From NCBI RefSeq assembly GCF_001467945.1, contig NZ_LNYQ01000013.1:2549098-2613097 (forward strand): a DNA stretch of 64,000 bases. Direction: 5' to 3'. This DNA is from Legionella parisiensis (GTDB lineage: Bacteria > Pseudomonadota > Gammaproteobacteria > Legionellales > Legionellaceae). Position 1 is the stretch's first letter. Each line of letters begins with the position of its first letter. Positions 1-10,000 of the stretch are shown one piece after another. The position numbers were made by a program, and so were the translations under genes. Below the pieces are notes generated by a model. That model was not told the origin of the DNA and did no database searches. It saw nothing but the letters and a program-made list of their open reading frames with translations.

Positions 1-1
1 T

Positions 2-508
2 GCGGAAAACGATGAAAAAAAACACGTAGATGTTATTTTGGTCCTTGGAGCAAAGGCTTATCACAATAACTCATACAATCTATGTCTTAAAGCCCGTGTA
101 AAACATGCTGTTGATTTATATAAAGCGAACTATGCCCCTAAACTTCTTTTTACTGGTGGTACTGACATCGAAGATGGGGCAAATGAAGCACAGACCATGA
201 AAAAAATTGCGCTCTCTTTAGGTGTTCCTGCCAAAGACATCCTGCTTGAATCAGCCTCAACTTCTACTTATGAAAATTTTCTTTTTTCCAAAAAGATATT
301 TCAAACAAATAAATTTAAATCCATTATGATAGTGACCGAACCTTTTCATGCACCCAGAGCCAATCTAGTTGCGCAAAAATTAGGAATTAACGTGATCAGC
401 TCACCCGCAGTAAAAAGCAGGTGTTGGACAAAGAACAAATATCTTTCCCGTTATTTTCTCAAAGAACCCCTTGCCATTCTCTACTATAAAATGAGAAATA
501 GATTATGA
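2..508 (+). CDS. YdcF/DUF218-family protein (5'-truncated by window edge)
   Basis: The frame is open from the first bases of the window, so this is the C-terminal part of a longer gene and its true start lies upstream. The first visible residues (DVILVLGA) match the opening beta-strand of the DUF218 (YdcF/SanA/ElyC) fold, followed by TGGTDIEDGANEAQTMK, ASTSTYENFLFSK and IVTEPFHAPRA, the usual DUF218 blocks with the conserved E-A, S-T-x-E-N and FH positions. In many bacteria these are inner-membrane-anchored proteins with a catalytic-like domain of uncertain reaction, linked to envelope integrity. A TTG codon at 38 is only an internal codon of the strand and not a believable start. Family assignment is good; the substrate is unknown. 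Confidence 0.8.
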   Translation, partial: AENDEKKHVDVILVLGAKAYHNNSYNLCLKARVKHAVDLYKANYAPKLLFTGGTDIEDGANEAQTMKKIALSLGVPAKDILLESASTSTYENFLFSKKIFQTNKFKSIMIVTEPFHAPRANLVAQKLGINVISSPAVKSRCWTKNKYLSRYFLKEPLAILYYKMRNRL

Positions 509-568
509 ATCCTCTTCCCCTTAACTGATGAATAGTGCAATTGCCTCACTTTATCAAAATAACACGAT

Positions 569-600
569 AAAGGGGTTACACTTGGTAGCCCCTTTATTAT
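569..600. terminator. Hairpin between convergent genes
   Basis: AAAGGGGTTAC (569-579) pairs with GTAGCCCCTTT (585-595) with one wobble and a 5-nt loop, followed by ATTAT. It sits between the ends of the YdcF-like gene (+) and the first exported-protein gene (-), so it may serve as a bidirectional terminator. The T-run is short. Confidence 0.5.
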
Positions 601-619
601 GCGTTATGAAAGGACTGAA

Positions 620-1114
620 TTACTTACTTCGAGTACAGGTCTCTGAGCCAACTTGATTGTCTGTTTGGACAACCCAATTGGATTGTAATGAGCCATCTGG
701 CTTGATTTCAATCATTTGAATACCAATGGTATCCGGCTTTCTTGGATCCCAAAATGAGGTCGCAACAACATTAGTCATATTTGGATGCATAACTCCAGTA
801 CCGTAAAGAACCGGATCCCCATTACTATTTTCCCATTGTAAGGTATAAGTATCCCCTGATTTTGATACTGTAAGAGGATAAGAGGCTGTATTATTTGAGG
901 CATCAACACGTTGGCATTGATAATCACCTAAAAAAGATGAGGTACCTGCTTTGTTTGTAGAGATACTGGTATTGGTTGATGCCGCATCAGTATTTGTTGT
1001 CGACGCCTTGGAATCGCTTGGATTGGTATTGCTCGTACTGGTGTCTGCATAGGTCGTTAAAGTAGGCAAAGATAATGCAGCAACTAAATAAACACTTTGA
1101 ATCACAGTTTTCAT
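620..1114 (-). CDS. Exported hypothetical protein, tandem paralogue 1
   Basis: The 164-residue product begins with a Sec signal peptide (MKTVIQSVYLVAALSLPTLTTYA, then DTS). A low-complexity Ser/Thr/Asn linker (residues about 25-60) precedes a roughly 100-residue domain that starts GDYQCQRVD and ends GSETCTRSK. The same domain plan is seen in the next gene upstream (1161-1577): a G-[DS]-Y-[QK]-C start, a K-x-GD-x-Y strand, an FW-x-P turn, an IKPDGSL strand and a final ETCT. The first and last Cys may form a disulfide in the periplasm or outside the cell. I do not recognise a named family. The two genes probably arose by duplication, and this copy gained the S/T/N linker. Confidence 0.7.
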   Translation of the reverse strand: MKTVIQSVYLVAALSLPTLTTYADTSTSNTNPSDSKASTTNTDAASTNTSISTNKAGTSSFLGDYQCQRVDASNNTASYPLTVSKSGDTYTLQWENSNGDPVLYGTGVMHPNMTNVVATSFWDPRKPDTIGIQMIEIKPDGSLQSNWVVQTDNQVGSETCTRSK

Positions 1115-1160
1115 AATAAAATTCCTTTTCTCATAATCATCTTATGTGAATAACGCTCTA

Positions 1161-1577
1161 TTATTGTTGCGCTGCTTTAGTACACGTCTCAGTACCACCC
1201 TTATCCTTATTGCTTTCTGCAAAAACACCATCCAAAGAACCATCAGGTTTGATTGTGAACAATTGAATCGTGGTTACGGATGGAGATTTAGGTTGCCAAA
1301 AGATATAGCCAATCGCATTACCGACATTTTTATTAAATATGCCTTTACCAACATAATATGGAAATACACTTCCTGTAGGAATTCCTGAAATTTTATAAAC
1401 ATCTCCATTTTTTTTGAACACTACAGTTTCGGTTCCGTCATTAGGAGTTGTAAAGGGATCGTGATATGAACATTTATAGGACCCAGAAATATCAGGGATA
1501 TCTGCAGAGTGGATACTGGGTGAAACTGCCAAAATACCTAACACTGTTGCTAGTGAAAGCTTATTAATGACACGCAT
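1161..1577 (-). CDS. Exported hypothetical protein, tandem paralogue 2
   Basis: This 138-residue protein has a signal peptide (MRVINKLSLATVLGILAVSPSIHSA) directly followed by the same small domain as its neighbour: GSYKCSYHD, KKNGDVYKI, YIFWQPKSP, FTIKPDGSL and ETCTKAAQQ. An AAAAGGAG-like ribosome-binding site lies just upstream of the ATG. It lacks the Ser/Thr-rich linker of the downstream copy, so it probably shows the ancestral form. The beta-rich pattern and paired Cys suggest a small secreted beta-fold, but no function can be given. Confidence 0.7.
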   Translation of the reverse strand: MRVINKLSLATVLGILAVSPSIHSADIPDISGSYKCSYHDPFTTPNDGTETVVFKKNGDVYKISGIPTGSVFPYYVGKGIFNKNVGNAIGYIFWQPKSPSVTTIQLFTIKPDGSLDGVFAESNKDKGGTETCTKAAQQ

Positions 1578-1797
1578 AAGAACTCCTTTTCTAAATAACT
1601 TAAAAAATGATTTTAAGGTACAGAAGCTAATAATAAATATATGTTACACGCTATGGAAAAGCAAATTTCAAATGGAAAAATTTTTATATAAAACAGCCAT
1701 CTTAATGCAACAAAGTCCCTGATGAGTCTGTTTTACTGATTTATTTCGTCACATCTTTTCCTATTAAAAATTTGTTATTTCAAGAAGCACTCTTCCA

Positions 1798-3045
1798 TTA
1801 CAAGGTTAAATCATTACCTTTTTCGATTTCACTATGAGCAAACTCTTTTTTAATGAATTCAATGCGTCTTGACAAGGAACCTGTTTGATTAGGGAGTTTA
1901 TCTTGAAGTTTATTTAATCTGTCTACTAAACCATCTATGTCGCTAATTGTTCCGTTATCGATCTCTTTGATGATTTGGTTGACATCTTCAGTATGATGTC
2001 TATTCCAGTGAAAACGGGCATAGCGCCATGGAGTACTGTAATCACGGAGTAAATCTGCTGCCTGCAGAAGTCGAACATCTTCACCACTTTTCACAGATTG
2101 GTAAATCTTTTTATAAGAGTCTCTTCCTTCGTGTTTTTTAACTAAATCAATAATCTCTTTATCATGAGTCTTATTTGCTTTTCCTCTAAGCCGCTCTGCT
2201 TTAATCAAATCTACAGTACAATGGGGAGACTCCAGGAGTGTTTTCAACACCGCTACATTGCCAGCTTCAATGGCGACATCCAAAGCGGTCTTTCCCTTAT
2301 CATCCTTTATCCTTAAGAAATCAGTATCAATTTTCTTGGATTGAACAATGAACTTTATAACTCCTGGACTGGGCTTTTTAACCGCGTCATGTAAAGCCGT
2401 GTGAGTTTCGGTGAATCTGAAAACATCTTTAGGACAGTCACGATGCTCCATAATTGTTTTTAGAACGTCAGGCTTGTTGTGAGCAATCGCCTGCTGAAGA
2501 ATGAAACGAAAGGTATCTTCAGGGCGTTTTGGGTGTTCAATAATTTCTTTTAGAGCTGGAATACTGTTATGAACAACCGCATGCGTAAGAAGAGAATGAA
2601 GGATAGGTGCAGTACATTGGGGATGATTAATAATTTGTTTTAGGGCTTCGGGATGCGGAGACGTTATCACCAGTTTAATAGGAGTGTCACCAAGAGACGT
2701 TTCTTTCTCAAGGTATTCTATTTTGAAACGAGGATGGTTTAAAATCCACTCAACTTTAGGAGTTACTTTAACTTTAATTTCTTCTATTGCATCATGCAGA
2801 ATAGTTCTTTTCCCTGGTGTAGTAGCCCACTCTAAAACCGATTGATCACAAGCTTTGCTATCTAGCAATGCTTTAAAATACCTCGCATCATGAAAGTAAA
2901 GTGCCTTAAATAAAATATTATCAACAGAATTGGCAACTTCTTGCTTTAGGTCTTCAGGTGTACATTGTTGAAGTAATACAGTGAACTCATCGTATTTATC
3001 TTTCCACATTAACTCTAAAAGACGTTTGGACCTCATTATTAACAC
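1798..3045 (-). CDS. Ankyrin-repeat protein, candidate Dot/Icm effector
   Basis: The 415-residue soluble protein has no signal peptide. Residues about 20-300 form degenerate ankyrin repeats: LFKALYFHDARYFKALLDS, TILHDAIEEIK, TPIKLVITSPHPEALKQII, TALHDAVKKPSPGVIKFIV and KTALDVAIEAGNVAVLKTLL. Several repeats end in an HP[RQK]C-like turn, a variation repeated through the array. The C-terminal third (about 300-415) is charged and helical and ends in an acidic stretch with a hydrophobic tail (EIEKGNDLTL). Ankyrin proteins without export signals are a common class of Dot/Icm substrates in Legionella; that role is inference from family habit and the E-rich tail. The gene stands alone, with long AT-rich flanks. 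Confidence 0.75.
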   Translation of the reverse strand: MLIMRSKRLLELMWKDKYDEFTVLLQQCTPEDLKQEVANSVDNILFKALYFHDARYFKALLDSKACDQSVLEWATTPGKRTILHDAIEEIKVKVTPKVEWILNHPRFKIEYLEKETSLGDTPIKLVITSPHPEALKQIINHPQCTAPILHSLLTHAVVHNSIPALKEIIEHPKRPEDTFRFILQQAIAHNKPDVLKTIMEHRDCPKDVFRFTETHTALHDAVKKPSPGVIKFIVQSKKIDTDFLRIKDDKGKTALDVAIEAGNVAVLKTLLESPHCTVDLIKAERLRGKANKTHDKEIIDLVKKHEGRDSYKKIYQSVKSGEDVRLLQAADLLRDYSTPWRYARFHWNRHHTEDVNQIIKEIDNGTISDIDGLVDRLNKLQDKLPNQTGSLSRRIEFIKKEFAHSEIEKGNDLTL

Positions 3046-3235
3046 CCTAATTATTTGAATTAATTTTCAATAAGTAATTATTAAATTATACAATATTCAT
3101 AAAATCTTATCAAATAGTCATTTTTTACTGATAGAAAGTGATTTTTTGTACAAGACCTCTTCTAAGCCGTATGGTGAGATTGAGGCATCACATACACGTG
3201 GTGCGTGGAATAAAACCTATCGGTCTAATTTGAGC

Positions 3236-4531
3236 TTATATCGAAACAACATAATCCTCTGAATATTTTTCTGGACTTTCTTCAAGAAAATCAACCAATT
3301 TTTTCAAACGTCCTTGATTTATGGCTAAGGTTTCAAAAAAACCAAACTTGCTCGGTTGGCCAAGAATGGCCGATTTTCTTTTTTCAGCGGCATGGCATTT
3401 TGTCTCTCCAGAAAGCGATAAAATAGAATACCTATCGCCGCGAGGATCCTCTTCACGATGTTTTATGTATTGGTTGAAAGCAAATAAAGAAACTGCTGAA
3501 TGAACCAGTTTCGCCTCATCATTTGTTAGGACTCGCTTTTGTCTTCTCACTGCAGCAATAAAACTCAAAGCACCAGAAAATGATTGATCTTTGCGAGTAG
3601 AAAAATCCTGCTCTAATAAATGTAGTGTACTATTTATTAAATCATCTCCGGCTTTTAAATCCCCTGTATTATTTTGAGCAAACCTTGCTTGCTGAATAAA
3701 AGGGTAAACCCAACGGCTTCGATTCGTTGCGCTTAGAAAATCTGAGCGCTTGGTCGGCATCCAAGCAGATACATTTCGTAAAGCATCAATAAGCGCAATT
3801 GAGCGAGTATCGATATAGTCATCATAAGTATTAAAAAATTCGATGCAATCTGCTGTATTTTTAGCTAAATAGCTGAAAATTGCGCACTCAGAACGCCGCT
3901 CTTCGTCTGTAGTAACATCTCTAAAATAAATCAGGGAGGGCATTAACGCTAATTGCTCTATAGTGCAATATCTATAAATTAAATAAAAAGACGCTCTTAG
4001 CAAAAAAATGATGTCCTTTATTTTTGCAAGTTCTTGCGGCCTTCGTGCAGCGATTTCTGCATGCAATTTTACAAAAGGATAACCCTCATCGTTGGGCTGC
4101 ATATATTTAAGCATTCGACCAGCACGAATAAATAAAGGCATAAGGTCCGTTATTTGCAAGCGATTTCCTGCTAAAAGATTAAACTGATGTTTAAGAACTT
4201 CATATAAAATAGGATGATGAAAATCAGCAGCTAATAAACCCTCTTTAACTAAAAGCTGTTGTAGCGAAATCCAAGGAGTGACATAAGGCCCCCCTTTCCA
4301 TTGATCATGCGGTACATTGCATGCAATCCAATGCCAAAATTGATTAATAAGTTTTTCAACAGGAGGCATCATTCCAGGATACAACTCACTCTCAACCTCG
4401 AGTGAATCAAGTATCTCAACTAATTTTGAGATGAAGTCCATGATTTCTCTCGGTTTTTTTAATGGATCACGCTTGTTTTTAAATAGATCATCAACGTGTC
4501 TTTTTAACTCATAGACTTTCATCCTGCTCAC
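3236..4531 (-). CDS. Hypothetical helical protein, possible effector
   Basis: This 431-residue protein is not recognised. It is predicted by eye to be mostly alpha-helical and soluble, with no signal peptide or clear membrane span. Notable parts are a Lys/Arg-rich N-terminus, a Trp-rich segment near residues 65-90 (FWHWIACNVPHDQW), a central helical region, and an acidic C-terminal tail (EESPEKYSEDYVVSI) that resembles the E-block style of Legionella type IV secreted proteins. It lies next to an ankyrin gene on the same strand but is separated by about 190 bp, so it is probably its own transcription unit. Confidence 0.6.
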   Translation of the reverse strand: MSRMKVYELKRHVDDLFKNKRDPLKKPREIMDFISKLVEILDSLEVESELYPGMMPPVEKLINQFWHWIACNVPHDQWKGGPYVTPWISLQQLLVKEGLLAADFHHPILYEVLKHQFNLLAGNRLQITDLMPLFIRAGRMLKYMQPNDEGYPFVKLHAEIAARRPQELAKIKDIIFLLRASFYLIYRYCTIEQLALMPSLIYFRDVTTDEERRSECAIFSYLAKNTADCIEFFNTYDDYIDTRSIALIDALRNVSAWMPTKRSDFLSATNRSRWVYPFIQQARFAQNNTGDLKAGDDLINSTLHLLEQDFSTRKDQSFSGALSFIAAVRRQKRVLTNDEAKLVHSAVSLFAFNQYIKHREEDPRGDRYSILSLSGETKCHAAEKRKSAILGQPSKFGFFETLAINQGRLKKLVDFLEESPEKYSEDYVVSI

Positions 4532-4887
4532 TCCATGTCGTACTCAGTGATTATTAGAAACCTTAACTTGAGGTCAGAAAACAATTGCAAATAAACTGAA
4601 GAAAATCGAAAAAAAACAAATATTAACCAACAATCAATGCAAATTATTAACATTTTTTCTAAATATATAACAAAATACTTATTTTAAATCTAGAGCAACT
4701 TACCAAAACAATTCAGCTTATTTCTATAAAATTGTTTTGGCAATCACACTGTAAACTCAATTTCATAACTGACAAAATGATTCGTATCGGTAATTTCTAA
4801 AAGTGTATTTCCTCAATTATTATGGCAATATAACCAGCTTTTAACATGCCCTAGAATTTTATTGCTGCAAAAAGGATGCTTACCCAA
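4532..4887. other. AT-rich intergenic region upstream of pncB
   Basis: This divergent gap separates the orphan gene at 3236-4531 (-) from pncB (+). It is very AT-rich with runs of A and T but has no ORF of note and no strong hairpin. Promoters for both genes must lie here; I cannot place either with confidence. Confidence 0.4.
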
Positions 4888-6288
4888 ATGTTTGATTTTA
4901 CTGGAAGTTATACTGATCAATATCAACTGGCCATGGCGCAGGTTTATTTTTTGAAAGGACACCAAAATAATACTGCTGTGTTTGATTATTTTTTCAGAAA
5001 ACTTCCTTTTGGTTCAGGATATGCCGTTTTTTCTGGCTTAGCAGACTTATTGGAACTACTGGAAAACTATCATTTCAATGAACGTGATCTTCATTTTTTA
5101 CAAAGTAAGGGAATGCATCCTGACTTTCTCGATTATCTGAAAAACTTTCGCTTTAATGGAACTGTTTATGCTTCATCTGAAGGAGATTTAGTGTTCCCCA
5201 CTTGCCCCGTAGTCACTGTTGAAGCCAATATGATTGAAGCACAGCTCATTGAAACAATTCTTCTGAACTTACTTAATTTTCAAACGCTGATTGCAACAAA
5301 AGCGAGTCGTATTCGCCACGTTGCAGGCGATTGCAAATTAGTTGATTTTGGTTTGCGCAGGGCTCAAGGTCCTGGAGGCTATTATGCCAGCCGTGCGGCA
5401 ATTATTGGAGGATTTGATGCAACAAGCAATGTATGTGCAGGGCGTGATTATGATATCCCTATCTCCGGAACTATGGCGCATTCATTTATCCAAAGTTACG
5501 ATAGTGAATTAGTTGCATTTCGTGATTTTGCTGAAATCTGGCCTGACAATTGTACTCTTTTAGTTGATACGTACAGCACTCTGGAAAGTGGCCTACCCAA
5601 CGCAATTCAGGTAGGTAAAGAAATGGAACAACGCGGCCATCGATTGCAAGCCATTCGCTTAGACAGTGGTGATTTGGAAGATTTGGCAAAAAAAACCCGC
5701 CAAATGCTGGATGAGGCAGACTTGCATTATGTAAAAATTGTCGCCTCCAATCAATTAGATGAAACAAGGATAAAAACCCTTCGTGACCAGAAAACCCCCA
5801 TTGATATTTTTGGCGTAGGGACAAATTTAGTTATTGGCGCTCCAGATGCCGCTTTGGATGGAGTATATAAACTGGCTTTTGCGAATGAAAAGCCTCGGCT
5901 TAAACTTTCTGAATCAACAACAAAAATCACCTTGCCTTATAAAAAACAGGTTTTCAGGTTATTACATGAAAATACTTTTTTAGGTTTTGATGTCATTGGC
6001 TTAATGGATGAGACGACTTTGGATGGAGTTTATGCTCCCTTTGATAGCGAAAAATTATTGTCTCTTGATCTTGATCAGCAAGAACCTTTATTGCAAAAAG
6101 TCATGGAAAATGGCAAACGATTAATGCCATCAAAAACCTTGGAGCAAATTGCAGAATACAGCAGAAAGCGTTTGAGTCAGTTACCTGAAGAGTACAAACA
6201 ATTGGAAAAACCAAACGTCTATCAGGTAGGATTAAGCAAACAGCTTAAAATAAAACGGAACGAGCTCATTAAAAAATATAGAAAATAA
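4888..6288 (+). CDS. pncB: Nicotinate phosphoribosyltransferase
   Basis: The enzyme joins nicotinate to PRPP to give nicotinate mononucleotide in the Preiss-Handler NAD salvage route. The 466-residue product shows the family's features: N-terminal TDQYQLAMAQVYF, FFRKLPFGSGYAVFSGL, DFGLRRAQGPGG, GGFDATSNV, GTMAHSFI, the RLDSGDL phosphate-binding segment and FGVGTNL. The length is in the range of the longer bacterial and eukaryotic-like NAPRTases. An ATG at 4876 is also in frame, but the purine-rich AAAAGG abuts it directly, so I prefer the ATG at 4888. It is followed after 8 bp by pncA, so the two form a salvage operon. Confidence 0.93.
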   Translation: MFDFTGSYTDQYQLAMAQVYFLKGHQNNTAVFDYFFRKLPFGSGYAVFSGLADLLELLENYHFNERDLHFLQSKGMHPDFLDYLKNFRFNGTVYASSEGDLVFPTCPVVTVEANMIEAQLIETILLNLLNFQTLIATKASRIRHVAGDCKLVDFGLRRAQGPGGYYASRAAIIGGFDATSNVCAGRDYDIPISGTMAHSFIQSYDSELVAFRDFAEIWPDNCTLLVDTYSTLESGLPNAIQVGKEMEQRGHRLQAIRLDSGDLEDLAKKTRQMLDEADLHYVKIVASNQLDETRIKTLRDQKTPIDIFGVGTNLVIGAPDAALDGVYKLAFANEKPRLKLSESTTKITLPYKKQVFRLLHENTFLGFDVIGLMDETTLDGVYAPFDSEKLLSLDLDQQEPLLQKVMENGKRLMPSKTLEQIAEYSRKRLSQLPEEYKQLEKPNVYQVGLSKQLKIKRNELIKKYRK

Positions 6289-6296
6289 CATTACGA

Positions 6297-6902
6297 ATGA
6301 AAGCCTTAATTATTCTGGATGTACAAAATGATTTTATGCCAGGCGGTTCCCTAGCTGTGCCGCAAGGGGATTCTATTGTACCGGTAATTAATCAGCTACT
6401 TCCAAAGTTCGATTTGATTGTTGCTACTCAGGATTGGCATCCGCAAAATCATAAAAGTTTTGCTTCCAATCATCCTGGAAAAAAGCCTTTTGAAAAAATT
6501 ATGTTGCACGGAGTTAAGCAAATACTATGGCCGGATCATTGTGTCCAAGGAACCTTTGGTGCAGAATTTTACCCCACCCTTGAAACAAGACCTGTAGCTG
6601 CTATCTTTCGAAAAGCCATGAATCCTGAAGTCGACAGTTACAGTGGTTTTTACGATAATGGTCACAAAAGAAACATTGGCTTAAGTGGTTATCTCCAAGA
6701 GAAAGGTGCCGCAGAGCTCTATTTTTGCGGTTTATGTGCCGATATTTGTGTCTACTTCACGATAAAAGATGCGCTGCAGGAAGATTTCACCTGCCATTTA
6801 ATCGAAGATGCTACCAGACCTCTAAATGAAGATGATTTTAAAAAAATCAAACCTGAATTGTTACATAAGGGTGTTAAATTCTTACAAAGTCATGAAATTT
6901 AA
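6297..6902 (+). CDS. pncA: Nicotinamidase
   Basis: This 201-residue enzyme deamidates nicotinamide to nicotinate, the substrate of the pncB product encoded just upstream. The isochorismatase-fold motifs are intact: the catalytic Asp in ILDVQNDF, the metal-site block TQDWHPQNHKSFASNHPG, WPDHCVQGTFGA, a lysine in FRKAMNPEVDSYSGF, and the nucleophilic Cys in FCGLCADICV. The length fits the E. coli type enzyme. The 8-bp gap after pncB and the lack of a good Shine-Dalgarno point to translational coupling. Together the two genes recycle nicotinamide in the cytosol. Confidence 0.93.
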   Translation: MKALIILDVQNDFMPGGSLAVPQGDSIVPVINQLLPKFDLIVATQDWHPQNHKSFASNHPGKKPFEKIMLHGVKQILWPDHCVQGTFGAEFYPTLETRPVAAIFRKAMNPEVDSYSGFYDNGHKRNIGLSGYLQEKGAAELYFCGLCADICVYFTIKDALQEDFTCHLIEDATRPLNEDDFKKIKPELLHKGVKFLQSHEI

Positions 6903-6913
6903 TCATGAAATAT

Positions 6914-6938
6914 GCAGTGTAGGCTGATTGCCTACTGC
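6914..6938. terminator. Short inverted repeat after pncA
   Basis: GCAGTGTAGGC and GCCTACTGC form an imperfect stem with one bulged base and a 5-nt loop, 12 bp beyond the pncA stop and between convergent genes. No T-run follows, so a terminator role is only suggested by position. Confidence 0.3.
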
Positions 6939-7035
6939 CAAGATACTGTTGTGGTCACTCTCAAATGTTAATTATGCCTAAAAGGCTGTCATTACTGCGT
7001 AGCAAGGTTATTACAAGTCGACTGAGATGCTTCAA

Positions 7036-10000
7036 CTACAGGTGTGAAGCAACCTGCCCTCCAACGAGCTGTATCTTCGACTTTATTGCAGCAGAAACTC
7101 TATCACCTGGTAATACAATTCCTATTAAGTTCAAAGGATCCACTGATGAAATAGTTTGTGACACCTCGTCAAGCTCCTCATTTCGCATCGCTCGTAAAGA
7201 ATCCACAGCATGAGACAAAGCAAATTGTTCGCCTAAAAATCCATCCACAAAACGACCGCCACGCACTTCACCACGTAATTCAAGCCGTCGTAAGAAAATC
7301 AATAAATCGCGCCAACGTGGAATATTTTTTTCACGCGCAAGCAAGTCACGGAATACGATACCATAGCGTTTCAGCAGCATCCAGCATGCCGCTTCTACCC
7401 TTTTTTCATGATCAGCTTGCGCATGTACATGCAACAAAGACCAACGGCCTGTACTGAGTGGAAACAATGGTCTGCGTCGATGTCGGCTGTGGTGTTTACG
7501 TTTTGTACTCATCAGGGTACGAACATTATCAAAACTATCTGCAGTGACCATCCCAGCTGCAACCAACTCCCATAAACCATTTTCCACTTCAACTTTTAGA
7601 TTTCCTGTGCCACGAACAATGTCTGCATAAAATGAAGCGCCGTATTTTTGTAAAAATTGATAAATATTGCGTGCAGGATGGCTTAAACTATTTACTTCTT
7701 CGATATTATCCACCAGGGCATGCGGAGCAATCCAATCGGATTCTTCTCTGACAAAAAATGTAATCGGTGCATTTCGAGTTGGTGATAGGCGTCTTGATTT
7801 TTTCGCATCCTCTTCACTTACAACCACAGAGGGATGGGGTGATACGCGTCCCCAACCTACAAGACCGCTCATACAAAGCTTATCGAGCATTGACAGATCA
7901 TAATCATGTACGCGAGCGGGGAAAATATCAGATTCCCATGCATTTGCAGCAAGCTCAAAACCTTGCAGTTGTTTGATTATCTCCAACAGCCCGTTCTCGC
8001 CACGCATCTGATTTCCTTTTGCTACATGCTGCCACTTGAGCAGCCAAGCCATAAATTGTGCACGAGTCACAGGTTTGATTTGTTTGCGCAACGATTCTGT
8101 AGTGTAACGATGAATACGTGCTAATAAACGACGCTCACACCACTCGATTTCACCAATATATTCTGTCCGAAAATTTCCGCGCAATAGATAGCCACTGGCC
8201 TCCAATTTTAATAAAGCATGTTCCACATCCAGCGAAGGAAGTTGCAAAAATTCAGTAAGTATCTTTTGGGTCACTGGACCCGTATGCAAAAGCCAGCCAC
8301 GTAAAGTGTTTAGAATACTCTCATCTTGTGAGCTTGGCTCTTCCCCAATATCAAGCATCTCATTGACGAATATTGCTTGCGGAAAAATACTGTGAAAAGC
8401 CTTTTTTTTCTCTGCAGCTACATAATAACTCTTGTCTGCAACCGTAGCTAATGCCGCTCGTCCTTCTTGCTGTAATTCAATAAAATAGTGTTTCCAGACA
8501 GGCAAAGTAGATTGATACTCTGATAGTTGAATCGTTGCTGGAAAAACAATCACGGTTTGCAAGACATCATGTAGCTCATCTGCAGAACGAAGATCTGGCC
8601 AGGCTTGTTCTTGAACTTGGATTACTGCTTTGGGATCCAGTTTCCCCACTTCTTCCAACATAGCCTCAGGGAGTACACGCCGCATTTCAACTGCTCGTGA
8701 GCGCCGCTCTTCTAAGGGAGCATCATCCAAAAATGCATAAGGGTTGGCATTTAAAATTTCATGAGAAAATACGGAAGGGACTGGGGTATCCACTGCAAGA
8801 CACGTAATGTGCTTGGACTCGATAGCCATAATCACCTCAGCGAATCCATCGATGTCTAAAGCTTCGGTGAGAATATCTTTCATTGTCTCTTCGATGAGTG
8901 GATGCTCGGGCAACATGACATCACGCCCACCCAAATTATCCTGGCACGCTGCTGCATCAGGAAAAACAGCTGCCAATAAATCCTCTGCAAGCATACGTTG
9001 AATATTTGGAGGAGTTTTTTTGCCGCCACGAAAACGTAATAATGACAAAGAGCGTGCTGCCACTGCGCGAAATCGCACTCCTAATAAAGGGGATTGCAAA
9101 ACAGCTTGGATCACAACCTCTTTTAAGGTTTTTGTATGCAAAAAATGGAACACATCAGATAAAGGAAAACTATGTTGTTCTGCCAACGCAATATTTAACC
9201 CGTTATCAGTAGCTGCAGCTTGTAATTCAAAATTAAATGATCGGCAAAATTTCTTGCGTAGAGCTAATCCCCAAGCCTTATTAATACGGGCCCCAAAAGG
9301 CGCATGGATTATTAACTGCATGCCACCACTTTCATCAAAGAACCGTTCGGCGATCACTGTTTTTTGTGTAGGAACCGCCCCCAGAATTTGCCGACCCAAC
9401 CGGACATACTCCAGTAACTGCTCTGCAGCAGAATGATCTAAGCCACAATGACTCATCAACCAGTCAATAGCTGCCTTAATTTTGGGGGAATATTTTATAT
9501 TAACAATTTGTAGACTTTTTTCTGGCAACAATTCACTTATTTTTTCGCGCATCTGCGAAACCTGTAGAGATAACTCAATGCTTCGCGCAGGCGCTTCTCC
9601 TAACCAAAAAGGTACGCTAGGTGGGGCACCATGTGCGTCTTCCACAAGCACACGCCCATTTTCAATACGTAGTATTTTCCAAGAATTTGTCCCTAATAAA
9701 AAAATATCGCCGCGATTACTTTCAACTGCAAAATCCTCATCCAAAGTACCAACCATAATGTTGTCAGGCATGGCAATAACGGTAAACAACCCATTGTCTG
9801 GGATGGCTCCTCCACTCGTAATCGCCGCAAGACGACTGCCACGTCGTGCTTTTATGACATGATTAACCTGATCTCTATGAATATATGCTCCATAACGTCC
9901 TCGCGAACCAGCTATTCCTTCTGATAACATCGTAATAACTTCGTCAAACTTTTCCTGTGTTAAATGCTGATATGGATAAGCATTTTTAACATAGTGAAAG

